NCBI GenBank assembly: GCA_020161135.1
Contig: JAIUOB010000005.1
Coordinates: 310,001-374,000, forward strand
Direction: 5' to 3'
Length of the DNA stretch: 64,000 nucleotides
Origin: Gemmatimonadota bacterium
GTDB lineage: Bacteria; Gemmatimonadota; Gemmatimonadetes; Gemmatimonadales; Gemmatimonadaceae
Of this stretch, positions 26,584-34,695 are shown piece after piece (positions within the stretch are counted from its first letter, which is position 1; each line of letters opens with the position of its first letter). The notes below the pieces were generated by a model that ran no database searches, was not told the DNA's origin, and saw only the letters and a program-made list of their open reading frames with translations. The position numbers were made by a program, and so were the translations under genes.

Positions 26584-28142
26584 ACCGCAGCCTCCTCCGG
26601 CGTCGTGACGGGCGCCAGCAGGTCGGTGGCGAAGTGGGTCATGATGCTGCGCACCGGCATCGGGGTGAGTCCGCCGAGTGCGCACAGCGATCCGAGCTCC
26701 ATGGTCTCACACAGCTCCTCGAGCAGCGTCCATTGCTGGCGTGTCTGCTCACGACGACGCAACCGCTGGATGACCTCGACGCCGCGCGTCGATCCCAGAC
26801 GGCACGGCGTACACTTGCCGCACGACTCGAGTGCGCAGAAGGCCATCGCGAACTCGGCCTGCGCCGCCATGTCCACCGTGTCGTCGAAACAGACGATGCC
26901 TCCATGGCCGAGCATGGCGCCGGCAGCGGCAAACGCCTCGTACGTGAGTGGCGTGTCCCACTGCGTGGATGGAAGATAGGCGCCCAGCGGGCCGCCCACC
27001 TGAATCGCGCGCAGGGGACGACCCGAATGGCTGCCGCCCCCGAACTGTTCGACCACCTCGCGCAACGTGGGACCGAACGGCAGTTCGACGAGCCCGCCGC
27101 AGCGGACGTTGCCGGCGAGCTGGAAGGGCATCGTCCCTGTCGAGCGGTCGACGCCGTGCGCGGCATACGCCGCGCCGCCGCGAGCGAGCACATCGGTGGC
27201 TGCGGCGAAGGTGAGGACGTTGTTGATGACCGTGGGCGCACCGAACAGCCCGGCGAGCGCCGGGAGCGGCGGCTTGGCGCGCACCATGCCGCGACGCCCC
27301 TCGAGGCTCTCGAGCAGGGCGGTCTCCTCGCCGCAGATGTAGGCGCCGCCGCCCATCCGGAGGGCGATGTCGAAGCCGGGTTCGCCCAGCAGTCCAGCCG
27401 CGCGCGCGATCTCCAGCGCGCGTGCGAACACCTGCGCCGCGTGGGGATACTCGCTGCGGAGGTAGACATAGCCCATGGTCGCGCCGGTGGCGCGTGCCGC
27501 GATGAGCATGCCCTCGATGAGCTGGAACGGATCGCTCTCCATGAGTAGCCGATCGGCGAAGGTGCCGCTGTCGCCCTCGTCGGCGTTGCACACCACGTAC
27601 TTCACCGCACCGGGCGCCTGTCGCACCGTGTTCCACTTGATCCCGGCGGGAAATGCGGCGCCACCGCGTCCGCGCAGCCCCGAGGCGGTGACGGACGCGA
27701 CGATCTGCTCGGCCGACATTCCTTGTGCCGCCCGCAGGCCGGCGAGCCCGCCGTGGGCTTCGTAATCGGCGAGCGACAGCGGATCGACACGCCCGGCCCG
27801 CGCGAAGGTGAGGCGCGTCTGCGCCGCGAACCACGGATGAGCGTCCACCACACCGAGGCAGCGCGGGTGCCGCGCTTGTGGCACGCCGTCTGCAAAGAGC
27901 GCGTCGACCTCGTGCGCCTGGACGTTGCCGAAGCCGATGCGACCGTCCGGTGTCTCGATCTCGAGCAGAGGCTCGAGCCACGCGGCGCCGCGAGAACCGG
28001 TGCGCACGATGGTCACGTCGCCGCGCGCGGCCAGCGCGGTGCGGGCCAGGGCGTCGGCGACGTCCTGCGCACCCATCGACCGCGCCGTCGTGTCGTTGGG
28101 CACGAACACGCGTATCGGCGACGCATGCACATGCGCGCTCAT
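26580..28142 (-). CDS. fdsB: NAD-dependent formate dehydrogenase beta (NADH/FMN) subunit
   Basis: Diaphorase subunit that passes formate electrons to NAD+, homologous to NuoF. It has 520 residues: an N-terminal thioredoxin-like domain (about 1-110), the FMN/NADH loop GLRGRGGAAFPAGIKW (about 153-168), NADEGDSGTFADR, and 4Fe-4S ligands in ESCGKCTPCRLGS with a further Cys in GSLCALGG. The ATG at 28142 overlaps the fdsG stop. Having NuoF-like and NuoE-like parts beside FdsA fits a soluble, membrane-independent complex. Confidence 0.95.
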   Translation of the reverse strand: MSAHVHASPIRVFVPNDTTARSMGAQDVADALARTALAARGDVTIVRTGSRGAAWLEPLLEIETPDGRIGFGNVQAHEVDALFADGVPQARHPRCLGVVDAHPWFAAQTRLTFARAGRVDPLSLADYEAHGGLAGLRAAQGMSAEQIVASVTASGLRGRGGAAFPAGIKWNTVRQAPGAVKYVVCNADEGDSGTFADRLLMESDPFQLIEGMLIAARATGATMGYVYLRSEYPHAAQVFARALEIARAAGLLGEPGFDIALRMGGGAYICGEETALLESLEGRRGMVRAKPPLPALAGLFGAPTVINNVLTFAAATDVLARGGAAYAAHGVDRSTGTMPFQLAGNVRCGGLVELPFGPTLREVVEQFGGGSHSGRPLRAIQVGGPLGAYLPSTQWDTPLTYEAFAAAGAMLGHGGIVCFDDTVDMAAQAEFAMAFCALESCGKCTPCRLGSTRGVEVIQRLRRREQTRQQWTLLEELCETMELGSLCALGGLTPMPVRSIMTHFATDLLAPVTTPEEAAV

Positions 28143-28642
28143 GCCCGTGCTCCGGCCGCCTTGCGAGCGGCGACCACCAGTGCATCGAAGCGCTCGGGTG
28201 TGACGCGCGCGTGCACGGCATCGCCGATGCGCACACAGGGCCCCAGCGCGCAGTTGCCGAGGCAATACGTGGCCTCGAGGTGGACCCGCCCGTCGCGCGT
28301 GGTCTCGCCCATGCCGACGCCGAGCGTGGCTTGCGCGTGCGTAGCCAGGCTTCGGCACCCCACCGCCTGACACGCTTCGGCCATGCAGAGCTGCACGACC
28401 GTATCGCCCACCGGTTCGGTGCGCAGGTCGTGATAGAAGGTCACGACGCCATGCACCTCGGCGCGCGACAGGTTGAAGGCGTCGGCGATCGCCCGAATCG
28501 CCTCTTGAGACACGAAACCCACGCGGGCCTGCACCGCCTGCAGCACCGGCAGGAGGTGGTCGCCCCGCGTGGGTGTCGCGGCCAGGAGGTCGTCGAGCAT
28601 CGCGCGTTCGCGATCCGGCTCCACCTGCGCATCGACAGTCAT
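28139..28642 (-). CDS. fdsG: NAD-dependent formate dehydrogenase gamma subunit
   Basis: NuoE-like thioredoxin-fold 2Fe-2S subunit of the Fds complex, 167 residues. The four ligand cysteines are in CMAEACQAVGC (about 86-96) and CLGNCALGPC (about 127-136); both blocks carry an additional Cys, so ligand assignment is by analogy with NuoE. It begins 4 nt after the korB stop, which ties formate dehydrogenase to the Kor genes transcriptionally. Confidence 0.94.
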   Translation of the reverse strand: MTVDAQVEPDRERAMLDDLLAATPTRGDHLLPVLQAVQARVGFVSQEAIRAIADAFNLSRAEVHGVVTFYHDLRTEPVGDTVVQLCMAEACQAVGCRSLATHAQATLGVGMGETTRDGRVHLEATYCLGNCALGPCVRIGDAVHARVTPERFDALVVAARKAAGARA

Positions 28643-28646
28643 GCGG

Positions 28647-29702
28647 TTACCGATAGCGGTCCATCAGCTTGTCGAGCGCCCCGGCGCCGGGGCAGAGCTG
28701 GTCGTACGGCAGGTCGACCAGCGGCGAGTGGACCGTGCGCAGCATGTCGTGCATCTCCGTGCCGCCCTCGTCGACGAACAGCAGGCCGGTCGCGATCTCC
28801 CCGCGCTTCTGGCAGGCACGCACATGTGCGTACGCCGACTCGCGGTTGGTGGGATCGTAGTCCGGCGCCGTCGCCCGCAGGCGCACGGTGCCACCGTCGT
28901 GCATGGTGACCACCCGCACGTCCTCGTGCGTGTCCGGCACGGTGATCTCGCGCTGCAGCGGGACGAAGTCGGTGTGCACCGCCTCGACCTCGTGCTCGCG
29001 CGTGAAGGCGTAGCTCTTGGTGCTCCCCTCGTGGTCGTTGAACGAGACGCACGGGGAGATGATGTCGACGATGGCGAAGCCCTTGTGCGCGATGCCCGCC
29101 TTGAGGATCGGCACCAACTGCTTCTTGTCGCCGCTGAACGAACGGGCCACAAACGTGGCGCCCAGCGTGAGCGCCAGCAGCACGGGGTCGATCGGGGCCT
29201 GCTCGTTCGCCTCGCCCTTCTTGCTCAGCGAGCCGATGTCGGCCGAGGCGGAGAACTGCCCCTTGGTGAGCCCGTACACGCCGTTGTTCTCGAGGACGTA
29301 CAGCATGTTGACGCCGCGCCGGATGGCGTGCGACAACTGGCCGAGGCCGATCGAGAGCGAGTCGCCGTCACCGGAGACGCCGATGTAGGTGAGCTCGCGG
29401 TTCGCAGCGGCGGCACCCGAGGTGACCGACGGCATGCGGCCGTGCACGGAGTTGAAGCCGTGCGACTGCTTCATGAAGTACGCGGTCGTCTTGGACGAGC
29501 AGCCGATGCCGCTCATCTTCGCGGCGCGGTGCGGTGGCAGCTCGAGCTCCCACGCCGCCTGCACGAGCGCGGCGGTGACGGAGTCGTGCCCGCAGCCGGC
29601 GCACAGCGTGGACATGGCGCCTTCGTAGTCACGCAGCGTCAGGCCGAGGCCGTTGGTGCGCGAACTCGGGTGTCGGACGGGAGGCTTGGCGATACTGGTC
29701 AT
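28647..29702 (-). CDS. korB: 2-oxoacid:ferredoxin oxidoreductase beta subunit
   Basis: Thiamine diphosphate and 4Fe-4S subunit of the enzyme that interconverts 2-oxoglutarate and succinyl-CoA with ferredoxin. The 351-residue protein has cluster cysteines in CAGCGHDS (Cys34 and Cys37), GIGCSSK and SPCVSF. The ThDP-binding stretch runs from VSGDGDSLSIG to LENNGVYGLTKGQ. Substrate choice (2-oxoglutarate rather than pyruvate) is inferred from similarity to KorB-type two-subunit enzymes. Its ATG overlaps the korA stop (ATGA). Confidence 0.93.
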   Translation of the reverse strand: MTSIAKPPVRHPSSRTNGLGLTLRDYEGAMSTLCAGCGHDSVTAALVQAAWELELPPHRAAKMSGIGCSSKTTAYFMKQSHGFNSVHGRMPSVTSGAAAANRELTYIGVSGDGDSLSIGLGQLSHAIRRGVNMLYVLENNGVYGLTKGQFSASADIGSLSKKGEANEQAPIDPVLLALTLGATFVARSFSGDKKQLVPILKAGIAHKGFAIVDIISPCVSFNDHEGSTKSYAFTREHEVEAVHTDFVPLQREITVPDTHEDVRVVTMHDGGTVRLRATAPDYDPTNRESAYAHVRACQKRGEIATGLLFVDEGGTEMHDMLRTVHSPLVDLPYDQLCPGAGALDKLMDRYR

Positions 29703-31528
29703 GCGGACGCTCCGGCGGCGCGCGGCGCCGCCTGCAGGGCGTTGGACACGGCATCCACGACCACCTTGGCCGTGAGGGGCATGCCGCTGTAGTCGAGGAT
29801 CGAGGTCATGTCGTCGCGCGGCACGCCGAGCTCGATGGCGATCAGGGCGCGCAACTGCGCATCGCGATTCTGCTCGATGACGAACACGTGCTCGTGGCGG
29901 TCGATGAAGTCCTTGACGCTCTGGCTGAACGGGAAGGCGCGCACCCGCATGACATCGGCGATGATGCCGCGGGCCCGCAGCAGGTCGGCCGCCTCGCGCA
30001 CGGCGGCGTCGCAGCCACCCAGCGTGACGAGGCCGACCTCGGCCCCCTCCTGCAGCGTGAACTCCGGCGCCGGCATGTGCTCGGCCGCGCCCTCGAACTT
30101 CCGCTTGAGGCGATCGACGAGCTCCTGGTACGCGTCCGAGTCCTCGGTGTACGCGGCGTGCTTGTCGTGCCCCGAGCCGCGCACGAAGTAGGCACCCTTG
30201 CCGCCCACGCCCGGGAGCGTGCGGGCCGCGATGCCGTCGCCGTCGACGTCGAGGTAACGCGAGAACTTCTGGATCTTCTCGAGCCCCGCCGCGTCGAGCA
30301 CCTTGCCGCGATCGGGGCGATAGCTGTCGTCCCAGCTGAAGCGCTTCACCATCCAGTCGTTCATGCCGATGTCGAGGTCGGTCGCCACGAACACCGGAGT
30401 CTGGTAGCGCTCGGCCAGGTCGAACGACGTGACCGACATCTCGAACGCTTCCTTCGGGTTGGCCGGGAAGAGCACGAGGTGCCGCGTGTCGCCGTGCGAG
30501 GCGTAGGCCAGCGAGAAGAGATCGGCCTGCTGGGTGCGCGTCGGCATGCCGGTGGCCGGCCCGCAGCGCTGCACGTCGAAGAAGACGGCGGGAATGTCGG
30601 TGTAGTACGCGAGCCCGATGAACTCCTGCATGAGCGAGATGCCGGGGCCCGAGGTGTTCGTGAACGAGCGGGCACCGGCCCAGCCCGCGCCGATCACGAT
30701 GCCGGCCGCCGCGATCTCGTCCTCGGCCTGGATGATCGCGTACTTGTGGAGGCCGGTCTCCTTGTCGACGCGATACTTCTCGCAGAAGCTCTTGAAGCCC
30801 TCCATGAGCGCCGTGGCCGGCGTGATCGGGTACCACGCGCCCACCGTCGCGCCGGCGTAGACGCAGCCCAGCGCGCAGGCCGTGTTGCCGTCGATGAGGA
30901 TCGAGTCGCCCGTCTTGTCCATCTTCTCGAGATGGAATGGCAGCGGGCAGGTGAAGTGCGCCTTCGCGTAGTCGTACCCGAGGCGGATGGCCTTGTGGTT
31001 CGACTCGAGCAGCTTGGGCTTCTTGCCGTACTTCTCGGCGAGCATCGCGCTCACGACATCCATGTCGATGTCGAGCAGCGCGGCCAGCGAGCCCGCGTAC
31101 ACGATGTTGCGGAGCAGCGTGCGGTCGCGGTCGCCCTGGAAGTTCTCGACGCAGATGCGCCCGAACGGGATGCCGAGGATGGTGATCCCCTCGCGCACGA
31201 GATCGGGATCGAGCGGCCACGACGAGTCGTACAGCAGGAAGCCGCCTGGGCGCACCGTGGCCACGTCCTTGGCATACGTGGACGGGTTGAGCGCGACGAC
31301 GAGATCGACTTCGCTCGGACGGGCCGTGTAGCCGTCCTTGCTCACGCGGATCTCGTACCAGGTGGGCAGCCCCTGGATGTTCGACGGGAAGATGTTCTTG
31401 CCGGTGACCGGGATGCCCATGCGGAAGATCGCCTGCATGAGGATGCCGTTGGCACTGGCCGAGCCCGTGCCATTCACCGTGCCGATCTTGAACGCGAAAT
31501 CGTTGATGCGACTGCTCTGTGTGCTCAT
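29699..31528 (-). CDS. korA: 2-oxoacid:ferredoxin oxidoreductase alpha subunit (gamma-alpha fusion)
   Basis: Fused gamma and alpha domains of the ferredoxin-dependent 2-oxoacid oxidoreductase, 609 residues as in Mycobacterium-type KorA. The N-terminal gamma part (about 1-180) begins with a GTVNGTGSASANG loop; the alpha part contains GCVYAGATVGAWYPITPATALMEG (about 228-251) and AEDEIAAAGIVIGAGWAGAR, typical of the pyrimidine-binding domain. It lies between the GltD-like gene and korB, with ATGA overlaps on both sides. Confidence 0.94.
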   Translation of the reverse strand: MSTQSSRINDFAFKIGTVNGTGSASANGILMQAIFRMGIPVTGKNIFPSNIQGLPTWYEIRVSKDGYTARPSEVDLVVALNPSTYAKDVATVRPGGFLLYDSSWPLDPDLVREGITILGIPFGRICVENFQGDRDRTLLRNIVYAGSLAALLDIDMDVVSAMLAEKYGKKPKLLESNHKAIRLGYDYAKAHFTCPLPFHLEKMDKTGDSILIDGNTACALGCVYAGATVGAWYPITPATALMEGFKSFCEKYRVDKETGLHKYAIIQAEDEIAAAGIVIGAGWAGARSFTNTSGPGISLMQEFIGLAYYTDIPAVFFDVQRCGPATGMPTRTQQADLFSLAYASHGDTRHLVLFPANPKEAFEMSVTSFDLAERYQTPVFVATDLDIGMNDWMVKRFSWDDSYRPDRGKVLDAAGLEKIQKFSRYLDVDGDGIAARTLPGVGGKGAYFVRGSGHDKHAAYTEDSDAYQELVDRLKRKFEGAAEHMPAPEFTLQEGAEVGLVTLGGCDAAVREAADLLRARGIIADVMRVRAFPFSQSVKDFIDRHEHVFVIEQNRDAQLRALIAIELGVPRDDMTSILDYSGMPLTAKVVVDAVSNALQAAPRAAGASA

Positions 31529-33315
31529 ACCGCCACCAGTCCAGGGATCAGGCCAGCCACCGGCTTCGAAAGGTCGAACAGGCGCATGTCCCACGCGGCG
31601 GTGGGGCAGCGCTCGGCGCAGAGGCCGCAGTGCACGCACACGTCCTCGTCCTTCACCATGACCCGCTTCGTCTGCGGGAGCGGGGCGGAGACGTAGATCG
31701 GCTGGTCGGTGTTGACCGCCGGCGCCGACAGCTTGGGGCGCAGCGCGTCGACCGGCTCCTCCTCGATGATGGTGAGGCAGGCGGTCGGGCAGATGTCGAC
31801 GCACGCATCACACTCGATGCACGCGGTGGCCGTGAAGTGCGTCTGGATGTCGCAGTTGAGGCAACGCCCCACCTCCGTCGCGACCTGCTCCGGCGTGAAG
31901 CCGAGCTCCACCTCGGTGTGCAGGTCCTGGAAGCGCTTCGTGAGGTCCTCGTGCGTCATCTTCGCGCGCTTGGCCGACTCGTAGTCGTTGTCGTACGCCC
32001 ACGAGTGCATCCCCACCTTCGCGCTCACGAGCGTCATGCCGTACGGCGGCCGCTGCTGCACGTCGCGTGCCTGGCAGGCGAGGTCGATGGAGATGGCGGC
32101 CTGATGTCCGTGCGCCACCGCCCAGATGATGTTCTCCGGGCCCCACGCCGCGTCGCCCCCGAAGAACACCTTGGGGTGCGTGCTGCCGTGCGTCGTCTTG
32201 TCGACGATGGGCATGCCCTTGCTGTCGAACTCGACGCCGATGCCGCGCTCGATGAACGGGAAGGCGTTGTCCTGGCCGATGGCGAGGATGATCTCGTCGC
32301 AGGGGATGAGCACCGTGCCGGTCGACGTGCTGGTCTGCCGACCGTTCGCGTCGGTGGTCCACTCCACCTGGTCGAACTCCATCCCCACGACCTTGCCGTT
32401 CTCGGTCACGATGCGCTTGGGCGCATGGTTCTCGATGATCTCGACGAGCTCCTCTTCCGCGTCCTCGAGCTCCCACGGCGACGCCTTGAAGTGCTGCCGG
32501 CCGCGACGCGCGACGACCTTCACGTCGGTGGCGCCGAGGCGCTTGGCCGTGCGGCAGCAGTCCATGGCGGTGTTGCCCACGCCGATGATGACGACGCGCT
32601 TGCCGATGCTCTCGATGTGCTGGAAGTGCACGTTCGCCAGCCACTCGATGCCGAGGTGCACCTGGCTCGGCGCGTCCCAGCGGCCGGGGATGTCGAGCTC
32701 CTTGCCCTTGGGCGCGCCGCTGCCGATGTACACGGCGTCATAGCCGTCGTCGAGCAGCGCCTTGAGGCTCGTCACTTCGGTGCCGTAGCGCATCGTGGCA
32801 CCCATGTCGATCACGTAGCCGCACTCCTCGTCGAGCACCTGCACCGGCAGGCGGAACGACGGGATGTTGATGCGCATGAGCCCACCGGGCTGCGCATTCT
32901 TCTCGAAGATCGTGACGTCGTAGCCGAGCGGCAGGAGATCGTTCGCCACGGTGAGCGACGACGGCCCCGCGCCGATGAGCGCGACCCGCTTGCCGTTCTT
33001 CACCGCGGGCGCCTTGGGGAGCCGGTCCTTGATCTCGTCGCGATGATCGGCGGCGACGCGCTTGAGGCGGCAGATCGCGACGGGCTTCTCCTCGACGCGG
33101 CCGCGACGACAGGCGGGCTCGCACGGGCGGTCGCAGGTGCGACCCAGGATGCCCGGGAAGACGTTCGATTCGCGATTGAGGAGGTAGCTCTCGGTGTACC
33201 GCCCCTGTGCGATCAGGCGGATGTAGCCGGGAACGTTGGTGTGGGCGGGACAGGCCCACTGGCAATCCACGACCCGGTGGTAGTACTGCGGGTCGGAGAC
33301 ATCGGTCGCTGCCAT
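31525..33315 (-). CDS. GltD-like FAD/NAD(P) oxidoreductase with two added ferredoxin clusters
   Basis: A 596-residue protein: N-terminal Fer4_20-type cluster domain (CQWACPAHTNVPGYI at about 18-32, CDRPCEPACRR near 60-70), FAD-binding GAGPSSLTVAN at about 115, NAD(P)-binding IGVGNTAMDCC, and at the C-terminus two 4Fe-4S motifs, CIECDACVDICP and CVHCGLCAERCP. This is the small-subunit glutamate synthase/NfnB architecture extended by a ferredoxin module. First gene of the Kor-Fds operon, overlapping korA by 4 nt. Inference: it moves electrons between NAD(P)H and the Kor ferredoxin site. No glutamate synthase large subunit is nearby. Confidence 0.9.
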   Translation of the reverse strand: MAATDVSDPQYYHRVVDCQWACPAHTNVPGYIRLIAQGRYTESYLLNRESNVFPGILGRTCDRPCEPACRRGRVEEKPVAICRLKRVAADHRDEIKDRLPKAPAVKNGKRVALIGAGPSSLTVANDLLPLGYDVTIFEKNAQPGGLMRINIPSFRLPVQVLDEECGYVIDMGATMRYGTEVTSLKALLDDGYDAVYIGSGAPKGKELDIPGRWDAPSQVHLGIEWLANVHFQHIESIGKRVVIIGVGNTAMDCCRTAKRLGATDVKVVARRGRQHFKASPWELEDAEEELVEIIENHAPKRIVTENGKVVGMEFDQVEWTTDANGRQTSTSTGTVLIPCDEIILAIGQDNAFPFIERGIGVEFDSKGMPIVDKTTHGSTHPKVFFGGDAAWGPENIIWAVAHGHQAAISIDLACQARDVQQRPPYGMTLVSAKVGMHSWAYDNDYESAKRAKMTHEDLTKRFQDLHTEVELGFTPEQVATEVGRCLNCDIQTHFTATACIECDACVDICPTACLTIIEEEPVDALRPKLSAPAVNTDQPIYVSAPLPQTKRVMVKDEDVCVHCGLCAERCPTAAWDMRLFDLSKPVAGLIPGLVAV

Positions 33316-33408
33316 GACGGAGGGGTGCGTGAGGGAGGGTCCGGGGATTCTCGCTAGAGTGTGTCCGGGACCACTCGCGGGCAAGCAGGGAAGTGCTGAT
33401 TGGTTCTC

Positions 33409-33440
33409 ATTATATGTGGCGGCGTTCCACCGAAAGGAAC
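33409..33440 (-). promoter_or_regulatory. Probable promoter of the Kor-Fds operon
   Basis: On the minus strand a perfect TATAAT (33414 to 33409) stands about 94 nt before the first gene, in the only AT-rich patch of this 213-bp gap. No TTGACA-like -35 is present at 16-18 nt; instead an inverted repeat GTTCC-N7-GGAAC (33424-33440) occupies the -20 to -35 area, which would suit an operator. The rest of the gap to 33528 shows nothing further. Confidence 0.55.
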
Positions 33441-33528
33441 AGGAAGAAGGTTGAGGGTTCGGAGGGGGAAGGGCGTGTAGGGCTGGTCTGGGGTGGCGGC
33501 GAGGGGGGCCGGGGTGCAGCGTCGGGGG

Positions 33529-34695
33529 ATGACCGCCTCGTCGTGGGACGTCGCCGTTGTGGGGCTTGGCGCCATGGGGAGCGCCGCCGCCTGCCACCTC
33601 GCGCGTCGAGGGAGCCGGGTGCTGGGTCTCGACCGGTATACCCCGGGGCACGCGTTCGGCTCCTCGCACGGCCTCACCCGCATCATCCGGCTCGCCTACT
33701 TCGAGAGCCCGGTGTACGTGCCGCTGCTGCGCCGCGCGTTCGCCCTGTGGCGCGAACTGGAGCAGGGGATGGCGCGCCCGCTGCTCCACGTGACCGGCGG
33801 GCTCGACGTCGGGGCGCCGGGGAGCACGGTGTTCGAGGGGTCGCTGCGCAGCTGCCGCGAGCACGACCTGCCGCACGAGGTGCTCGATGCGGCGACGCTC
33901 GCGCGCCGGTGTCCGGGGTGGCACCCCGACCCGCGGTGGCGGGCGGTGTGGCAGCCCGATGCGGGCTTTCTCGAACCGGAGCGATGCATCGCGCGGCACC
34001 TCGAGGTGGCCGAGTCGCACGGGGCGATGCTGCACCATGGCGAGCGCGTGCTGGCCATCGAGCCGCAGGCGGGGCACGTGGTGGTGCGCACCGACCGGGC
34101 GCGCTACACGGTGGGGCAGGTGGTGCTGAGTGCCGGCGCTTGGACCAGCGACCTGCTGCGCGATCTCGCGCCGACGCTTGCGTCGCAGCTCGTCCCGGAG
34201 CGCCAGGTGCTCGGGTGGTTCGACGTTGCGCAGCCGGCGCACTTCGCGCCCAACGCGTTTCCGGTGTTCGTGCTCGAGGCCGACGAGGGCACCTACTACG
34301 GATTCCCCGAGCATCGCGCACACGGCGGACAGGCGGGGTTCAAGATCGGGCGCTATCACCACTTGAGCGAACGCGTGCATCCGGACACGATGGACCGCAC
34401 CGGTCATCCCTCCGACGAAGCGGCGCTGCGCGTGGCGACGTCACGCTGGTTTCCGGCGGCGAACGGTGCGCTGCTGCGCAGTGCGGTGTGCCTGTTCACC
34501 AACACGCCGGATGAGCATTTCGTGGTCGATAAGTTGCCCGCGGTGCCCGAGGTGATGGTGGTGAGCGCCTGTTCGGGGCACGGGTTCAAGTTCGCGAGTG
34601 TGCTGGGTGAGATCGTGGCGACCATGGTGACGAGTGGGGAGCCCGCGTTCGACCTGGGGCTGTTCGGGGCGCAACGCGATACGTTGCGGGCATGA
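33529..34695 (+). CDS. Monomeric sarcosine oxidase / N-methyltryptophan oxidase-like flavoprotein
   Basis: FAD-dependent oxidase of the MSOX/MTOX group, which demethylates N-methyl amino acids and yields H2O2. The 388-residue length matches the family (about 370-390). FAD loop VVGLGAMGSAAACHLARRG at about 10-28; SSHGLTRIIR follows as in MSOX; the covalent-flavin cysteine is Cys321 in AVCLFTNTPDEHF, and SGHGFKFA (349-356) is the C-terminal FAD contact. The ATG at 33529 is chosen because the Rossmann fold begins just after it. The stop overlaps the next gene (ATGA). The actual substrate is unknown. Confidence 0.9.
   Translation: MTASSWDVAVVGLGAMGSAAACHLARRGSRVLGLDRYTPGHAFGSSHGLTRIIRLAYFESPVYVPLLRRAFALWRELEQGMARPLLHVTGGLDVGAPGSTVFEGSLRSCREHDLPHEVLDAATLARRCPGWHPDPRWRAVWQPDAGFLEPERCIARHLEVAESHGAMLHHGERVLAIEPQAGHVVVRTDRARYTVGQVVLSAGAWTSDLLRDLAPTLASQLVPERQVLGWFDVAQPAHFAPNAFPVFVLEADEGTYYGFPEHRAHGGQAGFKIGRYHHLSERVHPDTMDRTGHPSDEAALRVATSRWFPAANGALLRSAVCLFTNTPDEHFVVDKLPAVPEVMVVSACSGHGFKFASVLGEIVATMVTSGEPAFDLGLFGAQRDTLRA

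Noticed and set aside
23290-26979. Very long open frame (over 1200 codons) on the plus strand opposite fdsA and fdhD
   Set aside because: It is antisense to genes with clear cofactor motifs; such frames arise from the third-position GC of the real gene. Its translation is low-complexity, Arg/His/Ala-rich and lacks any recognisable domain.
31525-33315. Glutamate synthase small subunit (gltD)
   Set aside because: The fold is GltD-like, but no large subunit is nearby, two extra ferredoxin motifs are fused at the C-terminus, and the operon partner is KorAB, so a glutamate synthase role is not supported.
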